The notes under the pieces: generated by a model
Told to the model about the DNA's origin: nothing
The model's input: the letters and a program-made list of their open reading frames with translations, nothing else
The model's database searches: none
Made by a program: the position numbers and the translations under genes
Part shown: one piece after another, positions 1-7,010 of the stretch
How positions within the stretch are numbered: the stretch's first letter is position 1
How the letters are laid out: each line of letters begins with the position of its first letter
Source: Candidatus Saccharimonadota bacterium
GTDB taxonomy: Bacteria > Patescibacteriota > Saccharimonadia > Saccharimonadales > Saccharimonadaceae
Length of the DNA: 45,504 nt
NCBI GenBank assembly: GCA_017459845.1
Contig: JAFUCF010000031.1
Coordinates: forward strand, 1 to 45,504
Direction of reading: 5' to 3'

Positions 1-2
1 GA

Positions 3-110
3 CGTTTAAAAAGGCATCAAGATAAAACTAACAATCGCCCCATGCGCCCACTAAATTATATGACTCCAAAACAGGTCCTTGAAGCATATAAGAATAAACA
101 CTTAAAATGA
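3..110 (+). CDS. C-terminal fragment of an integrase-core (IS3/IS481-like) transposase, cut by the window edge
   Basis: Reading the frame that ends at TGA 108-110 gives a 35-residue tail containing NNRPMRPLNYMTPKQV. This matches the RPH/RPxxSLNYxTPxEV motif that closes the catalytic core of rve-type transposases of IS3 and IS481 elements. The start lies outside the window. No inverted repeat could be confirmed, although the sequence after the stop (about 120-150) would be the place for the IS end. The family assignment rests on this short motif only. Confidence 0.55.
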   Translation, partial: RLKRHQDKTNNRPMRPLNYMTPKQVLEAYKNKHLK

Positions 111-191
111 AAATTCTCATATGTTCGTTAATCCTACAGTACAAATAACACTAAGTGCAAATAACCACTAGCGTAAAGTTTTAAGATTTGC

Positions 192-206
192 TATAATATA
201 TATAAT
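192..206 (+). promoter_or_regulatory. Extended -10 promoter for the Pro/Ala-rich gene
   Basis: TGC plus TATAAT at 192-197 lies 9 nt before the ATG at 207. A second TATAAT at 201-206 directly abuts the start codon. Transcription from the first box would give a leaderless or nearly leaderless mRNA. No Shine-Dalgarno sequence is present. Confidence 0.6.
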
Positions 207-833
207 ATGGATCCAAATACTAATACACCAAACCCAGGCGCTACGCCTGCTAACACCCCGGAGCCGGCCGCCTCGCCAGCTCCGGCCACACCAACTAACC
301 CGGCTAGTGCGGCTAGTTCTCCTAGCCCAGCCGCAGAGGCTACGCCGTCTATCCCAGATTTGAGCGCTACCGCTGCAGAGCTATCCGCTGCTACCAGCTT
401 TTCTACACCGGCTGCTCCTGCTTCGCCAGTGTCTACTACTCCAGAGCCGGCCGCTCCAGCCGCCCCGACTATGCCAGAAACTCCGGCGGCGTCCTCGGCT
501 ATGCCGGCTAGCCCTGCTACGCCAGAGCCGGCCATGCCGGCCGCTCCGGTTACGCCTACCCCGGCCACTCCGGTGATGTCCGCTCCGGCCGCTCCTTCGG
601 CCTTCACCGCTACGCCAGAGTCTGCCCCGGCCACCCCGGCTTTTAATGCTGGTCCGATGGCCCCGCCGACTATTAATACCGCTCCTGCCTTTGGTGCAGA
701 GCCAGCCGCTAATACTCCGGCTATGGGTGCTCAGCCGCCGAAGAAAAAGGTTAACACTACTACTTTTGTATTACTCGGCATCGTCGTTGCGCTTATCATT
801 GCGATTGTCGTCTTCATGATTATTAATCGATAA
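207..833 (+). CDS. Pro/Ala/Thr-rich protein with C-terminal membrane anchor
   Basis: 208 residues. Residues 1-175 are low-complexity Pro, Ala, Thr and Ser with recurring PATPEPA / PAAP units and no recognisable domain. A KKK patch (about 179-181) precedes a single hydrophobic segment (about 187-206) that ends the protein. There is no N-terminal signal peptide, so it looks tail-anchored. The positive patch suggests the Pro-rich part faces the cytoplasm, though an extended cell-surface or wall-spanning spacer is also possible. It is GC-rich compared with its surroundings because of the GCN/CCN codons. The start is fixed by the -10 just upstream. No function is assigned. Confidence 0.7.
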   Translation: MDPNTNTPNPGATPANTPEPAASPAPATPTNPASAASSPSPAAEATPSIPDLSATAAELSAATSFSTPAAPASPVSTTPEPAAPAAPTMPETPAASSAMPASPATPEPAMPAAPVTPTPATPVMSAPAAPSAFTATPESAPATPAFNAGPMAPPTINTAPAFGAEPAANTPAMGAQPPKKKVNTTTFVLLGIVVALIIAIVVFMIINR

Positions 834-921
834 TTATTGTGGGCGCATGTATGTCCGCTTTTATAGAGGATTTACCTAGCCGCGCAAAGCGCCATTTCTT
901 GCCAAAACTATTTTTGCGTGC

Positions 922-927
922 TAGACT
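922..927 (+). promoter_or_regulatory. Extended -10 of the secreted nuclease gene
   Basis: TGC followed by TAGACT at 922-927, a weaker variant of TATAAT, with exactly 6 nt to the ATG at 934. This fits the leaderless arrangement seen across the window. Confidence 0.5.
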
Positions 928-933
928 AATTTT

Positions 934-1650
934 ATGAAAAGTGGCAGGTACCGTTTGCGCAGAATTATCGGCGGCTTGATTGCGCTCTCCCTTCTTGCGG
1001 CCTGGATTATTATTAACCCCGCTAGTTACCAGCCAGAGCCATCTTCTGCCACGGCCGAGCCCACCGCCCTTAATACTCCAGGCAAAACTCTGGCCGCCGA
1101 CGTTTTAGAAACACTCCCTATTAAAGGCCGCGCCCCCAAGACTGGTTACCAGCGCACCGAATTTTATACTACTTGGCCTAGTATAGATGGCTGTAATCTC
1201 CGCCAGAGAATTATCAAGCGCGAAGTGGGCGATTCTGCCAAACTAGACGGTTGCGATGTTATTGCTGGCACCTTTGTAGAGCCTTACACGGGCGAGACTA
1301 AAACTTTTACCACCAAGGCAGAGTTTTCTAAAAACATCCAAATAGATCATATCGTGGCTCTTTCTGATGCTTGGCAAAAAGGCGCTCAGCAGCTTTCAAG
1401 CGAGCAACGTTATGCGCTCGCCACCGATCCGCTTAATCTTATCGCGGCCGATGCTTCTGCTAACCAACAAAAATCTGATGGCGATGCCGCCACTTGGCTC
1501 CCCAAGAACAAGGCCTTCCGCTGCCAATACGTTGCCCGCCAAGTCTCGGTAAAAAGCAAATACTCTCTTTGGGTTACCCAAGCCGAGCATGATGCAATAA
1601 AAAATATCTTGTCCGCCTGCCCATCAGAGCCCGCGATTGGGCTGGATTAG
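934..1650 (+). CDS. Secreted or membrane-anchored HNH-type nuclease (DUF1524/GmrSD C-terminal family)
   Basis: 238 residues. A basic N-terminus and hydrophobic stretch (about 11-29) form a signal peptide or anchor. Residues 65-235 fit the secreted DUF1524 nucleases common in Actinobacteria: a Cys pair (about 87 and 107), then IQIDHIVALSDAW with the catalytic Asp-His pair at 138-139, then DPLNL (Asn168) and ANQQKSDGDAATWLP, which supply the metal-binding Asn and downstream residues of the His-Me fold. It probably degrades extracellular DNA or RNA. Saccharibacteria generally cannot make nucleotides de novo, so salvage of host or environmental nucleic acid is the likely role (inference). It is a single gene followed by the recA promoter. 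Confidence 0.8.
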   Translation: MKSGRYRLRRIIGGLIALSLLAAWIIINPASYQPEPSSATAEPTALNTPGKTLAADVLETLPIKGRAPKTGYQRTEFYTTWPSIDGCNLRQRIIKREVGDSAKLDGCDVIAGTFVEPYTGETKTFTTKAEFSKNIQIDHIVALSDAWQKGAQQLSSEQRYALATDPLNLIAADASANQQKSDGDAATWLPKNKAFRCQYVARQVSVKSKYSLWVTQAEHDAIKNILSACPSEPAIGLD

Positions 1651-1754
1651 GCCTGCGCATACTGCCTAACCTGGCCACGTTAAGTCCTGTTTACCCACTC
1701 CAGCAATTACAGCTTCTAGAGTTGTCCGCCCTCCTCCGTGGTAAAAATAACACC

Positions 1755-1783
1755 TTGAAGTGGCCTTTTTATTTTGGTATCAT
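1755..1783 (+). promoter_or_regulatory. recA promoter with -35 and -10
   Basis: TTGAAG at 1755-1760, a 17-nt spacer and TATCAT at 1778-1783 form a standard sigma-70 promoter. It leaves a leader of about 60 nt that holds the AAAGGAG ribosome binding site (1834-1840). No LexA-type palindrome was noticed. Confidence 0.6.
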
Positions 1784-1851
1784 TATATTAAGCCGAATTC
1801 TGTCCATGAGGCTTAGAGTTAAACTAATAGAGTAAAGGAGTTAAGTCTGTC

Positions 1852-2916
1852 ATGGTCAAAAAATCTTCAGACGAAAATAAATCAAACGAATCTGGCAAAA
1901 GCGAGGCTCTAAATCTTGCGATTGCCCAAATTACTAAAAACTTTGGTGATGGCGCCATCATGAAATTGGGCGACACCAAGAAAATTGATGTAGAATTGTT
2001 GCCTTCTGGCTCGCTCAGCCTAGATTTAGCGCTAGGTGGCGGTTACCCAAAAGGCCGGATTATCGAGATTTACGGTCCGGAGTCTTCTGGTAAAACTACT
2101 TTGGCCCTCCATGCCATCGCAGAGATGCAAAAGCAAAATGGCCAGTGTGCCTTCATAGATGCAGAACATGCTCTAGATCCGGCTTATGCTAAGAAAATCG
2201 GTGTAGATACGGCCAATCTCTTGATTTCCCAGCCAGATAATGGCGAGCAAGCCCTAGAAATTTGCGAGACGCTCGTCCGCTCTGGCGCCGTAGATTTAAT
2301 CGTGGTAGACTCTGTTGCTGCTCTCGTCCCGCAGGCCGAGATAGACGGCGATATGGGCGATGCCCAGATGGGCCTTCAGGCCCGCCTGATGTCCCAGGCT
2401 ATGCGTAAGCTTACTGGCATCATCTCTAAGTCTAAGGCTACAGTTATCTTTATTAACCAAATCCGCATGAAAATCGGCGTGATGTTTGGCAATCCAGAGA
2501 CTACTACCGGCGGTAACGCGCTTAAGTTCTATGCTTCCGTCCGTATCGATATCCGTCGTATCGGCCAGATTAAAGATGGTGATAACGTTTCTGGCAACCG
2601 CACCAAGATTAAAGTTGTCAAAAACAAAATTGCCGCCCCATTCCGCACGGCGGAGTTTGATATTATGTACAACGAGGGCATTTCTAAAACTGGCGATATT
2701 CTAGATCTCGCCGTCCAAAACGGCGTAATAGAAAAATCCGGCGCCTTCTTAAAGTATAACGGCGAGACGCTCGGCCAAGGCCGCGAGAACGTCAAGCGCC
2801 TCTTTAAAGAAAAGCCAGAGTTGATGGCAGAGATTGAGCAAAAGGTGCGCGCAAAGGCCCTCCCTCAGGATGAGGCCGCCGCTACAAAGCCTTCAGCGGG
2901 GAAAAATAATGCATAA
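1852..2916 (+). CDS. recA: RecA recombinase
   Basis: 354 residues, normal family length. It forms ATP-dependent filaments on single-stranded DNA for homologous recombination and SOS signalling. The Walker A box GPESSGKT is at 75-82, followed by [13 protein letters not shown], the Walker B-like [12 protein letters not shown], loop L1 and loop L2 around [21 protein letters not shown]. The C-terminus is Lys/Ala-rich. The ATG at 1852 follows AAAGGAG by 11 nt. The stop overlaps the start of the NUDIX gene (ATGCATAA), so the two are probably translationally coupled, with recX following. Confidence 0.98.
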   Translation: MVKKSSDENKSNESGKSEALNLAIAQITKNFGDGAIMKLGDTKKIDVELLPSGSLSLDLALGGGYPKGRIIEIYGPESSGKTTLALHAIAEMQKQNGQCAFIDAEHALDPAYAKKIGVDTANLLISQPDNGEQALEICETLVRSGAVDLIVVDSVAALVPQAEIDGDMGDAQMGLQARLMSQAMRKLTGIISKSKATVIFINQIRMKIGVMFGNPETTTGGNALKFYASVRIDIRRIGQIKDGDNVSGNRTKIKVVKNKIAAPFRTAEFDIMYNEGISKTGDILDLAVQNGVIEKSGAFLKYNGETLGQGRENVKRLFKEKPELMAEIEQKVRAKALPQDEAAATKPSAGKNNA

Positions 2917-3454
2917 AAACGAGCTGTGGCAGCGAATTTCCAGAAACGGTGAGCTGATTATGGACGGCGGATTTCCTGCTACTACGGGCGAGATTTCTGA
3001 CGATATTGTTTTATGTACAACCGTTGTATGGCTTTATCGCCACACGGAAAAGGGGATTGAACTACTATGGCAAAAACGCTCCCCAAAGGTAGACCGCAAT
3101 GCTAATATGTGGGATATATCTGCCGGTGGTCATATGAACTATGGTGAAACTTTTATTGAAGCCGCCATTAGGGAATCTAGAGAAGAAATTGGCATAGAAG
3201 TCTCCCCGCAGGATTTAGAATTTGTAGTAGCTTCGCCTATTCGCGGCCATAGTATTTATTGGTGCTACGCTATAGATTGGACAGGTAAGCCAGACAGCTT
3301 TTCGTTCAACGATGATGAGGTCTCGGAGGTAAAATGGGTGCCACTATCTGAAACAGATAACTTCCGTGCCACTTATGCAAAAAAGCCTCTTGCCAAGGAT
3401 GATACGCATTTTGCCATGCTAAAAGATTGGTTTGCCCATCATGGAAATCATTAG
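2909..3454 (+). CDS. NUDIX hydrolase
   Basis: 181 residues from the ATG at 2909, which overlaps the recA stop codon. A longer in-frame reading exists from 2834 but runs through recA and is not needed. The NUDIX box (about 74-96) reads GGHMNYGE, then RESREEIGI, and supplies the Mg2+-binding Glu residues. The N-terminal part ([14 protein letters not shown], then an [23 protein letters not shown] segment) resembles the YfcD / isopentenyl-diphosphate-isomerase-like branch. It cleaves a nucleoside diphosphate linked to some moiety, but the substrate cannot be read from sequence. It sits between recA and recX, so a nucleotide-pool sanitising role during DNA repair is possible (inference). Confidence 0.88.
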   Translation: MHKNELWQRISRNGELIMDGGFPATTGEISDDIVLCTTVVWLYRHTEKGIELLWQKRSPKVDRNANMWDISAGGHMNYGETFIEAAIRESREEIGIEVSPQDLEFVVASPIRGHSIYWCYAIDWTGKPDSFSFNDDEVSEVKWVPLSETDNFRATYAKKPLAKDDTHFAMLKDWFAHHGNH

Positions 3455-3551
3455 CCTCAAAAGCGATAGCAATGAGGCTCCATGTGAGCTGGGCTCTTTC
3501 AAGCGAGCTTGTTCTAATAGGCCCGTAAAAACGCACGGCATAGCAACCAGT

Positions 3552-4160
3552 ATGGTCACTAGTATAAAACCCGCAGCTAAATCTGAAAATCGTGTCAATA
3601 TCTTTATAAACGATAAATTTGCCTTTTCCCTAGACATCTCCCAAGTCGTAGACTACAAATTAAAAGTTGGTAAAGCCCTAAACCCGACAGAATATGAAAA
3701 GCTCAAAAAAGCCTCGAACTTCGGCAAGCTTTATCAACGCAGTTTAGAGTGGGTATTGTCTCGCCCACATTCTGTCCGCGAAACAAAAGATTATCTAAAA
3801 AACAAGCAATTCAAAAAACCAGAATACGGCATTACCGACGAAGACATCAACCGCGTCATAGAAACGCTTTTAGAGAAAAAGTATTTAGACGACGTAAAAT
3901 TTGCTGAATATTACATAGAAAACCGCTTCCAGAAAAAGGGGATTAGTAAAAAGCGCCTCGTCCTCGAGCTTCAAAAGAAAGGTATTAGCCCCGAAATTAT
4001 CTCTACCGCCCTCGAGAGCAATCCTCGTGATGAAGAGTCGGAAATCAAGAAAATCATCAATAAAAAACGTGCTCGCTACGATGATGAAAAACTTCTAGCC
4101 TATCTTGTTAGACAAGGTTTTAGTTATGATTTGTCTAAACAAATAATTAGCCAAAGCTAA
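3552..4160 (+). CDS. recX: RecX, regulator of RecA
   Basis: 202 residues from ATG 3552. The frame is open upstream, and ATG 3441 or TTG 3432 would add about 37-40 residues while overlapping the NUDIX end. The protein from MVTSIKPAAK aligns with where RecX proteins usually begin, so the shorter form is preferred. Neither start has a clear ribosome binding site. The three-helix RecX repeats are visible: YQRSLEWVLSRPHSVRETKDYL, then VIETLLEKKYLDDVKFAEYYIENR, then KKRLVLELQKKGIS and the C-terminal LLAYLVRQGFSYDLSKQII. RecX binds RecA filaments and limits their growth, and the recA-NUDIX-recX order supports the call. Confidence 0.85.
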   Translation: MVTSIKPAAKSENRVNIFINDKFAFSLDISQVVDYKLKVGKALNPTEYEKLKKASNFGKLYQRSLEWVLSRPHSVRETKDYLKNKQFKKPEYGITDEDINRVIETLLEKKYLDDVKFAEYYIENRFQKKGISKKRLVLELQKKGISPEIISTALESNPRDEESEIKKIINKKRARYDDEKLLAYLVRQGFSYDLSKQIISQS

Positions 4161-4166
4161 GCCAGG
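4150..4166 (+). terminator. Weak intrinsic terminator after recX
   Basis: AAGC-CAG-GCTT followed by six Ts lies between the convergent recX and PRC-barrel genes. The stem is only 4 bp, so efficiency is doubtful. Confidence 0.3.
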
Positions 4167-4176
4167 CTTTTTTAGG

Positions 4177-4818
4177 TTAGTCTTCTTTAGCCGCCTCTTG
4201 GGATGCGGAAGGAGCGTCAGCGTCTGCAGCTTGGGATCTTTCATTTTCAAAAGAAAATGCGCCATTTGCCCTAAATGGGTTTACAAAATTCGGTACGAAG
4301 TCCTCTTTCATTGCCCGTTTTCTGATTTTATCTTCCTCGTCTTTTACTGTCACTTTATAATCATCTACCTCTACAATCTCATTTCGCGATATTACCAGCT
4401 CTGGATCTATAAAGGCTTTGAGCGCAGGCCGCTGTACAATTATCTGCATAATCTCAAAATTCGTTGGCTCTACGGTATATCCAATAATTTTGCCGAGCTT
4501 CGTGCCTTTCTTTGTGACGCATTTTAGCCCAATAAGTTTAAATTCGAGCGCCATTATTTCATCAATCTTTAGCACGTCCGCTCGCGATACAAAGACATCC
4601 TCAGAATCCACAATCATTCCAATATCAGAATACTCCCGCACAGACTCCGCCCGCAGGATATTGCCAATTTCCCCACCAACTACTCCGCCGCCCACTAAAA
4701 AAGCGATAATTTTTAAGTCATTTGGATCAATTATCGGCTCGTAAGTCTCCGCAATCGGCTGCCCTACGTGTAGGCTAAGCACCGGGCATCTAGTCAGCTG
4801 AGAACTATCTACTAACAT
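4177..4818 (-). CDS. PRC-barrel domain protein
   Basis: 213 residues. Two PRC-barrel-like halves can be seen: residues about 1-85 (VLSLHVGQPIAETYEPIID, then VVGGEIGNIL and GMIVDSEDVFV) and 85-165 (FKLIGLKCVTKKGTKLGKIIGY, then ISRNEIVEVDDYKV). The C-terminus (about 180-213) is Ala/Asp/Glu-rich and probably disordered. PRC barrels occur in RimM and photosynthetic reaction-centre H subunits, and stand-alone versions have no settled function. It has no membrane segment. It is divergently transcribed from tilS out of a shared palindromic -10 region, with the ATG 8 nt from its own -10. Confidence 0.75.
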   Translation of the reverse strand: MLVDSSQLTRCPVLSLHVGQPIAETYEPIIDPNDLKIIAFLVGGGVVGGEIGNILRAESVREYSDIGMIVDSEDVFVSRADVLKIDEIMALEFKLIGLKCVTKKGTKLGKIIGYTVEPTNFEIMQIIVQRPALKAFIDPELVISRNEIVEVDDYKVTVKDEEDKIRKRAMKEDFVPNFVNPFRANGAFSFENERSQAADADAPSASQEAAKED

Positions 4819-4822
4819 ATGG

Positions 4823-4832
4823 TATAATTATA
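4823..4832. promoter_or_regulatory. Shared, symmetric bidirectional -10 for the PRC-barrel gene and tilS
   Basis: TATAATTATA is a perfect 10-bp palindrome that contains a TATAAT on each strand (plus 4823-4828, minus 4832-4827). Each has an extended TGn element (TGG on plus, TGA on minus). The tilS ATG is 9 nt downstream on plus, and the PRC-barrel ATG is 8 nt downstream on minus. Confidence 0.65.
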
Positions 4833-4837
4833 TCACC

Positions 4838-5671
4838 ATGTGGAAAATTTTGGCAATTTCTGGCGGGCTAGACTCGGCCTGTTTACTTTATATGTATAAA
4901 GATGATCCAGAGGTCATCGTCGCTCATTTTAATCATGGCACCCGCCCCTCGGCTAATGATGATGAGAAATTCGTTGAAAACCTTGCCAGAAAATATAATA
5001 AAAAAATTGTAATTGGCCATGCCAATCTTGGCGAAGGCGTGTCGGAAGAAAAAGCCAGAAAAGCCCGCTACGATTTTCTTTATGGTATAGCATCCGAATA
5101 TGGCCATGCTAGTATCTTTACGGCCCACCATCTTGATGATTTGATTGAAACCATCGTGATTAATCTTCTTCGCGGCACCGGTTGGCGCGGTCTTGTACCG
5201 CTAGATGCGCCAAATATCATCCGCCCATTTATAGACCAAAATCTCACCAAGGCCGATTTGTTAAAATATGCCGCCGCAAATAATCTCACCTTCCGTGAAG
5301 ATCCCACTAACCACGAGGATAAATATTTAAGAAATCGCCTAAGAGACAATATCAAAAGCCTTCCGCCCGAAACTAAGCATAAACTAGTTGATTTATACCA
5401 TAAGCAAAAAACTATCAAAGCACAAGCAGAACAAATCCTTGTCTCACTGCTTCCACCAGACCGGGTTTACCAGCGTGCTTGGTTTAATAATATGGGAGAC
5501 GACGTGGCTCTAGAACTTCTCCGCACCGCTACCAAATCGCACCATATCTCCCTTACTCGCCCGCAGCTACAAGACTTTCTAAACGCCATCCAAACTTATG
5601 CGCCCGGTAAATCATTTAACCTGCCGGGTGGCGAGCTGGTGAAAATCCATAAAACTTATTTCGTGCTATAA
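4838..5671 (+). CDS. tilS: tRNA(Ile)-lysidine synthetase
   Basis: 277 residues. It modifies C34 of tRNA-Ile(CAU) to lysidine, which is needed to read AUA codons. The PP-loop ATPase motif SGGLDS is at residues 8-13, followed by HFNHGTRPSANDDEKFVENLA, TAHHLDDLIETIVINLLRGTG and REDPTN, all characteristic of TilS. The C-terminal domains of the long form are reduced, so this is a compact version. There is no Shine-Dalgarno; the -10 lies 9 nt before ATG. The stop codon overlaps the -10 of the next gene. Confidence 0.93.
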   Translation: MWKILAISGGLDSACLLYMYKDDPEVIVAHFNHGTRPSANDDEKFVENLARKYNKKIVIGHANLGEGVSEEKARKARYDFLYGIASEYGHASIFTAHHLDDLIETIVINLLRGTGWRGLVPLDAPNIIRPFIDQNLTKADLLKYAAANNLTFREDPTNHEDKYLRNRLRDNIKSLPPETKHKLVDLYHKQKTIKAQAEQILVSLLPPDRVYQRAWFNNMGDDVALELLRTATKSHHISLTRPQLQDFLNAIQTYAPGKSFNLPGGELVKIHKTYFVL

Positions 5672-5672
5672 T
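5667..5672 (+). promoter_or_regulatory. Extended -10 of the DUF3152 gene, overlapping the tilS stop
   Basis: TGC-TATAAT at 5667-5672, 7 nt before the ATG at 5680. The last codon and the stop of tilS (CTA TAA) are part of the -10 box. Confidence 0.6.
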
Positions 5673-5679
5673 AGATGTA

Positions 5680-6450
5680 ATGAGAAATGGGTTAAAAAGC
5701 TTTATAAAATATGTTTCGGCTTTCTTAGGTGTAATTTCTTGTAGTGTTTTTATAGCGCAAGCCGTTTCTGCTGGGCCGTTAGATATACCTAACAGGGCCG
5801 AGTTAAACCTAGAACTGACTTCTGAAAAGGTAGAATTAAAATCCCCAGAAAGCATTAAGCTTTGGCCAGAAAGGGTGGCAGCGGCGCCAGAGCAAACAGA
5901 CGATTGTAACTACGCCGGCTTTAACGAGGGCAACACCAGTACAACAAAAGCCCGCATTATTAATTGTGTAAAGACTGTTTACTACCAAATTGTAGTTTGG
6001 GGCGACGTAGAGGCAGACGTAGATGATTTCCGGGCCAAAGTGGCCGAGACTTTACGGGACGCTCGTGGCTGGTCGAAGATTGCTACCTTTAAAGAAGTAG
6101 AATCCGGCGCCGATGTTTATGTCATTATTAGCGATGCCGCTCACCTTGATGCTACCTCTGGCTGCTCTGGCGATCTTTCTTGTACCACCTTTGCCAACCA
6201 AGTCATCATTAACGACCTACGCTGGCGCGAGGGCACGGAGGCTTCTAGAAATGCCGGTATGTCTACGCGCGATTACCAGCATATGGTCGTCAATCACGAG
6301 ATGGGCCATTGGCTCGGCCATTACAGTCATATTGAGTCTTGCGAAAACGGTGGCCCAGCGCCGATTATGTTACAGCAATCTACTGGCCTTCGTGGCTGTG
6401 ACAGCTTTAATGCTTGGCCACTAGAATCAGAATTATGGACATTAAGGTAA
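5680..6450 (+). CDS. Secreted zinc metalloprotease-like protein, DUF3152 family
   Basis: 256 residues with a signal peptide (hydrophobic about 9-28, cleavage near AVSA/G). The C-terminal two thirds match DUF3152, an actinobacterial secreted family: YYQIVVWGDVEADVDDF, ETLRDARGW, SCTTFANQVIINDLRW, DYQHMVVNHEMGHWLGH, CENGGPAPIMLQQST and CDSFNAWP. The HEMGH motif (206-210), with Gly213 and His214 or His217 as a third ligand, makes a Zn-peptidase plausible, and the spacing differs slightly from the metzincin HExxHxxGxxH. Cys pairs suggest disulfides outside the cell. The substrate is unknown; attack on host or extracellular protein is inference. It is followed closely by a small membrane-protein gene with its own ribosome binding site. 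Confidence 0.82.
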   Translation: MRNGLKSFIKYVSAFLGVISCSVFIAQAVSAGPLDIPNRAELNLELTSEKVELKSPESIKLWPERVAAAPEQTDDCNYAGFNEGNTSTTKARIINCVKTVYYQIVVWGDVEADVDDFRAKVAETLRDARGWSKIATFKEVESGADVYVIISDAAHLDATSGCSGDLSCTTFANQVIINDLRWREGTEASRNAGMSTRDYQHMVVNHEMGHWLGHYSHIESCENGGPAPIMLQQSTGLRGCDSFNAWPLESELWTLR

Positions 6451-6464
6451 TAAAAAGGAGGAAT

Positions 6465-6956
6465 ATGGAGAAGCGGAGTAGAAAATCAAACCTATCAAAA
6501 GTAATCTTAGGTTTTGTAGTTATAGCTTTCATCGCATCCGGCGGCGTATTTTTATACAAAACCGCCTATGAAAACGGCAAGGCGGAAGGCCGCAAAAATT
6601 ACGAGTCAGAAACTATCAGTCTAGTCCAAAATCTAGCTAAAGCCGTCTCAGAAAAATCGCACGACGTGGCCGAGCTTCAGGCGGGCTTATCTAGCCTCCC
6701 AACAGAGGTAAACGAGGATTCTATTAACGCTTATTTAGATGCGCTTGCTAAGATTAATCTCCAAAATAACGAGGCTAGTGACATTCTTAAATCCTATGCA
6801 AATTCTTGGCAGGCTATGAAAACTACCTACGCCACGCAAGACAACGAAAAAATCAAGGCAGAATTTGAGACTTTAAAAACCTCTGCTGAAGAAACCAAGA
6901 TTAAGCTGCAAAACCTTTACGACCAAAATATCACATCTGCCCTAGAGCGACTATAA
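6465..6956 (+). CDS. Single-pass membrane protein with helical extracytoplasmic domain
   Basis: 163 residues from ATG 6465, which has AAGGAGG 5 nt upstream. A longer frame from 6414 would overlap the previous gene and lacks such a site. Residues 1-13 are basic, about 14-34 are hydrophobic (VILGFVVIAFIASGGVFLY), and the rest is charged and helical (repeating Glu/Lys/Leu), probably coiled coil outside the membrane. It is co-transcribed with the DUF3152 gene, so the two may work together at the envelope. I do not recognise the family. Confidence 0.75.
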   Translation: MEKRSRKSNLSKVILGFVVIAFIASGGVFLYKTAYENGKAEGRKNYESETISLVQNLAKAVSEKSHDVAELQAGLSSLPTEVNEDSINAYLDALAKINLQNNEASDILKSYANSWQAMKTTYATQDNEKIKAEFETLKTSAEETKIKLQNLYDQNITSALERL

Positions 6957-6973
6957 TGTTTCGCCGCCGGGTT

Positions 6974-7002
6974 TTGCTATTTTTGCTCAAATAGGGTATA
7001 AT
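6974..7002 (+). promoter_or_regulatory. lepA promoter
   Basis: TTGCTA (6974-6979), a 17-nt spacer and TATAAT (6997-7002), with 8 nt to the ATG. This is a full -35/-10 promoter with almost no leader. Confidence 0.65.
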
Positions 7003-7010
7003 TACCCCTA

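Noticed and set aside
191-634. 147-residue Gly/Ala/Val-rich reading frame antisense to the Pro/Ala-rich gene
   Set aside because: It mirrors the GC-rich repetitive codons of the plus-strand gene, runs into that gene's promoter at its end, and has no start signal of its own.
2834-2908. N-terminal extension of the NUDIX protein into recA
   Set aside because: It translates recA codons in another frame; the ATG at 2909 overlapping the recA stop is the natural coupled start.
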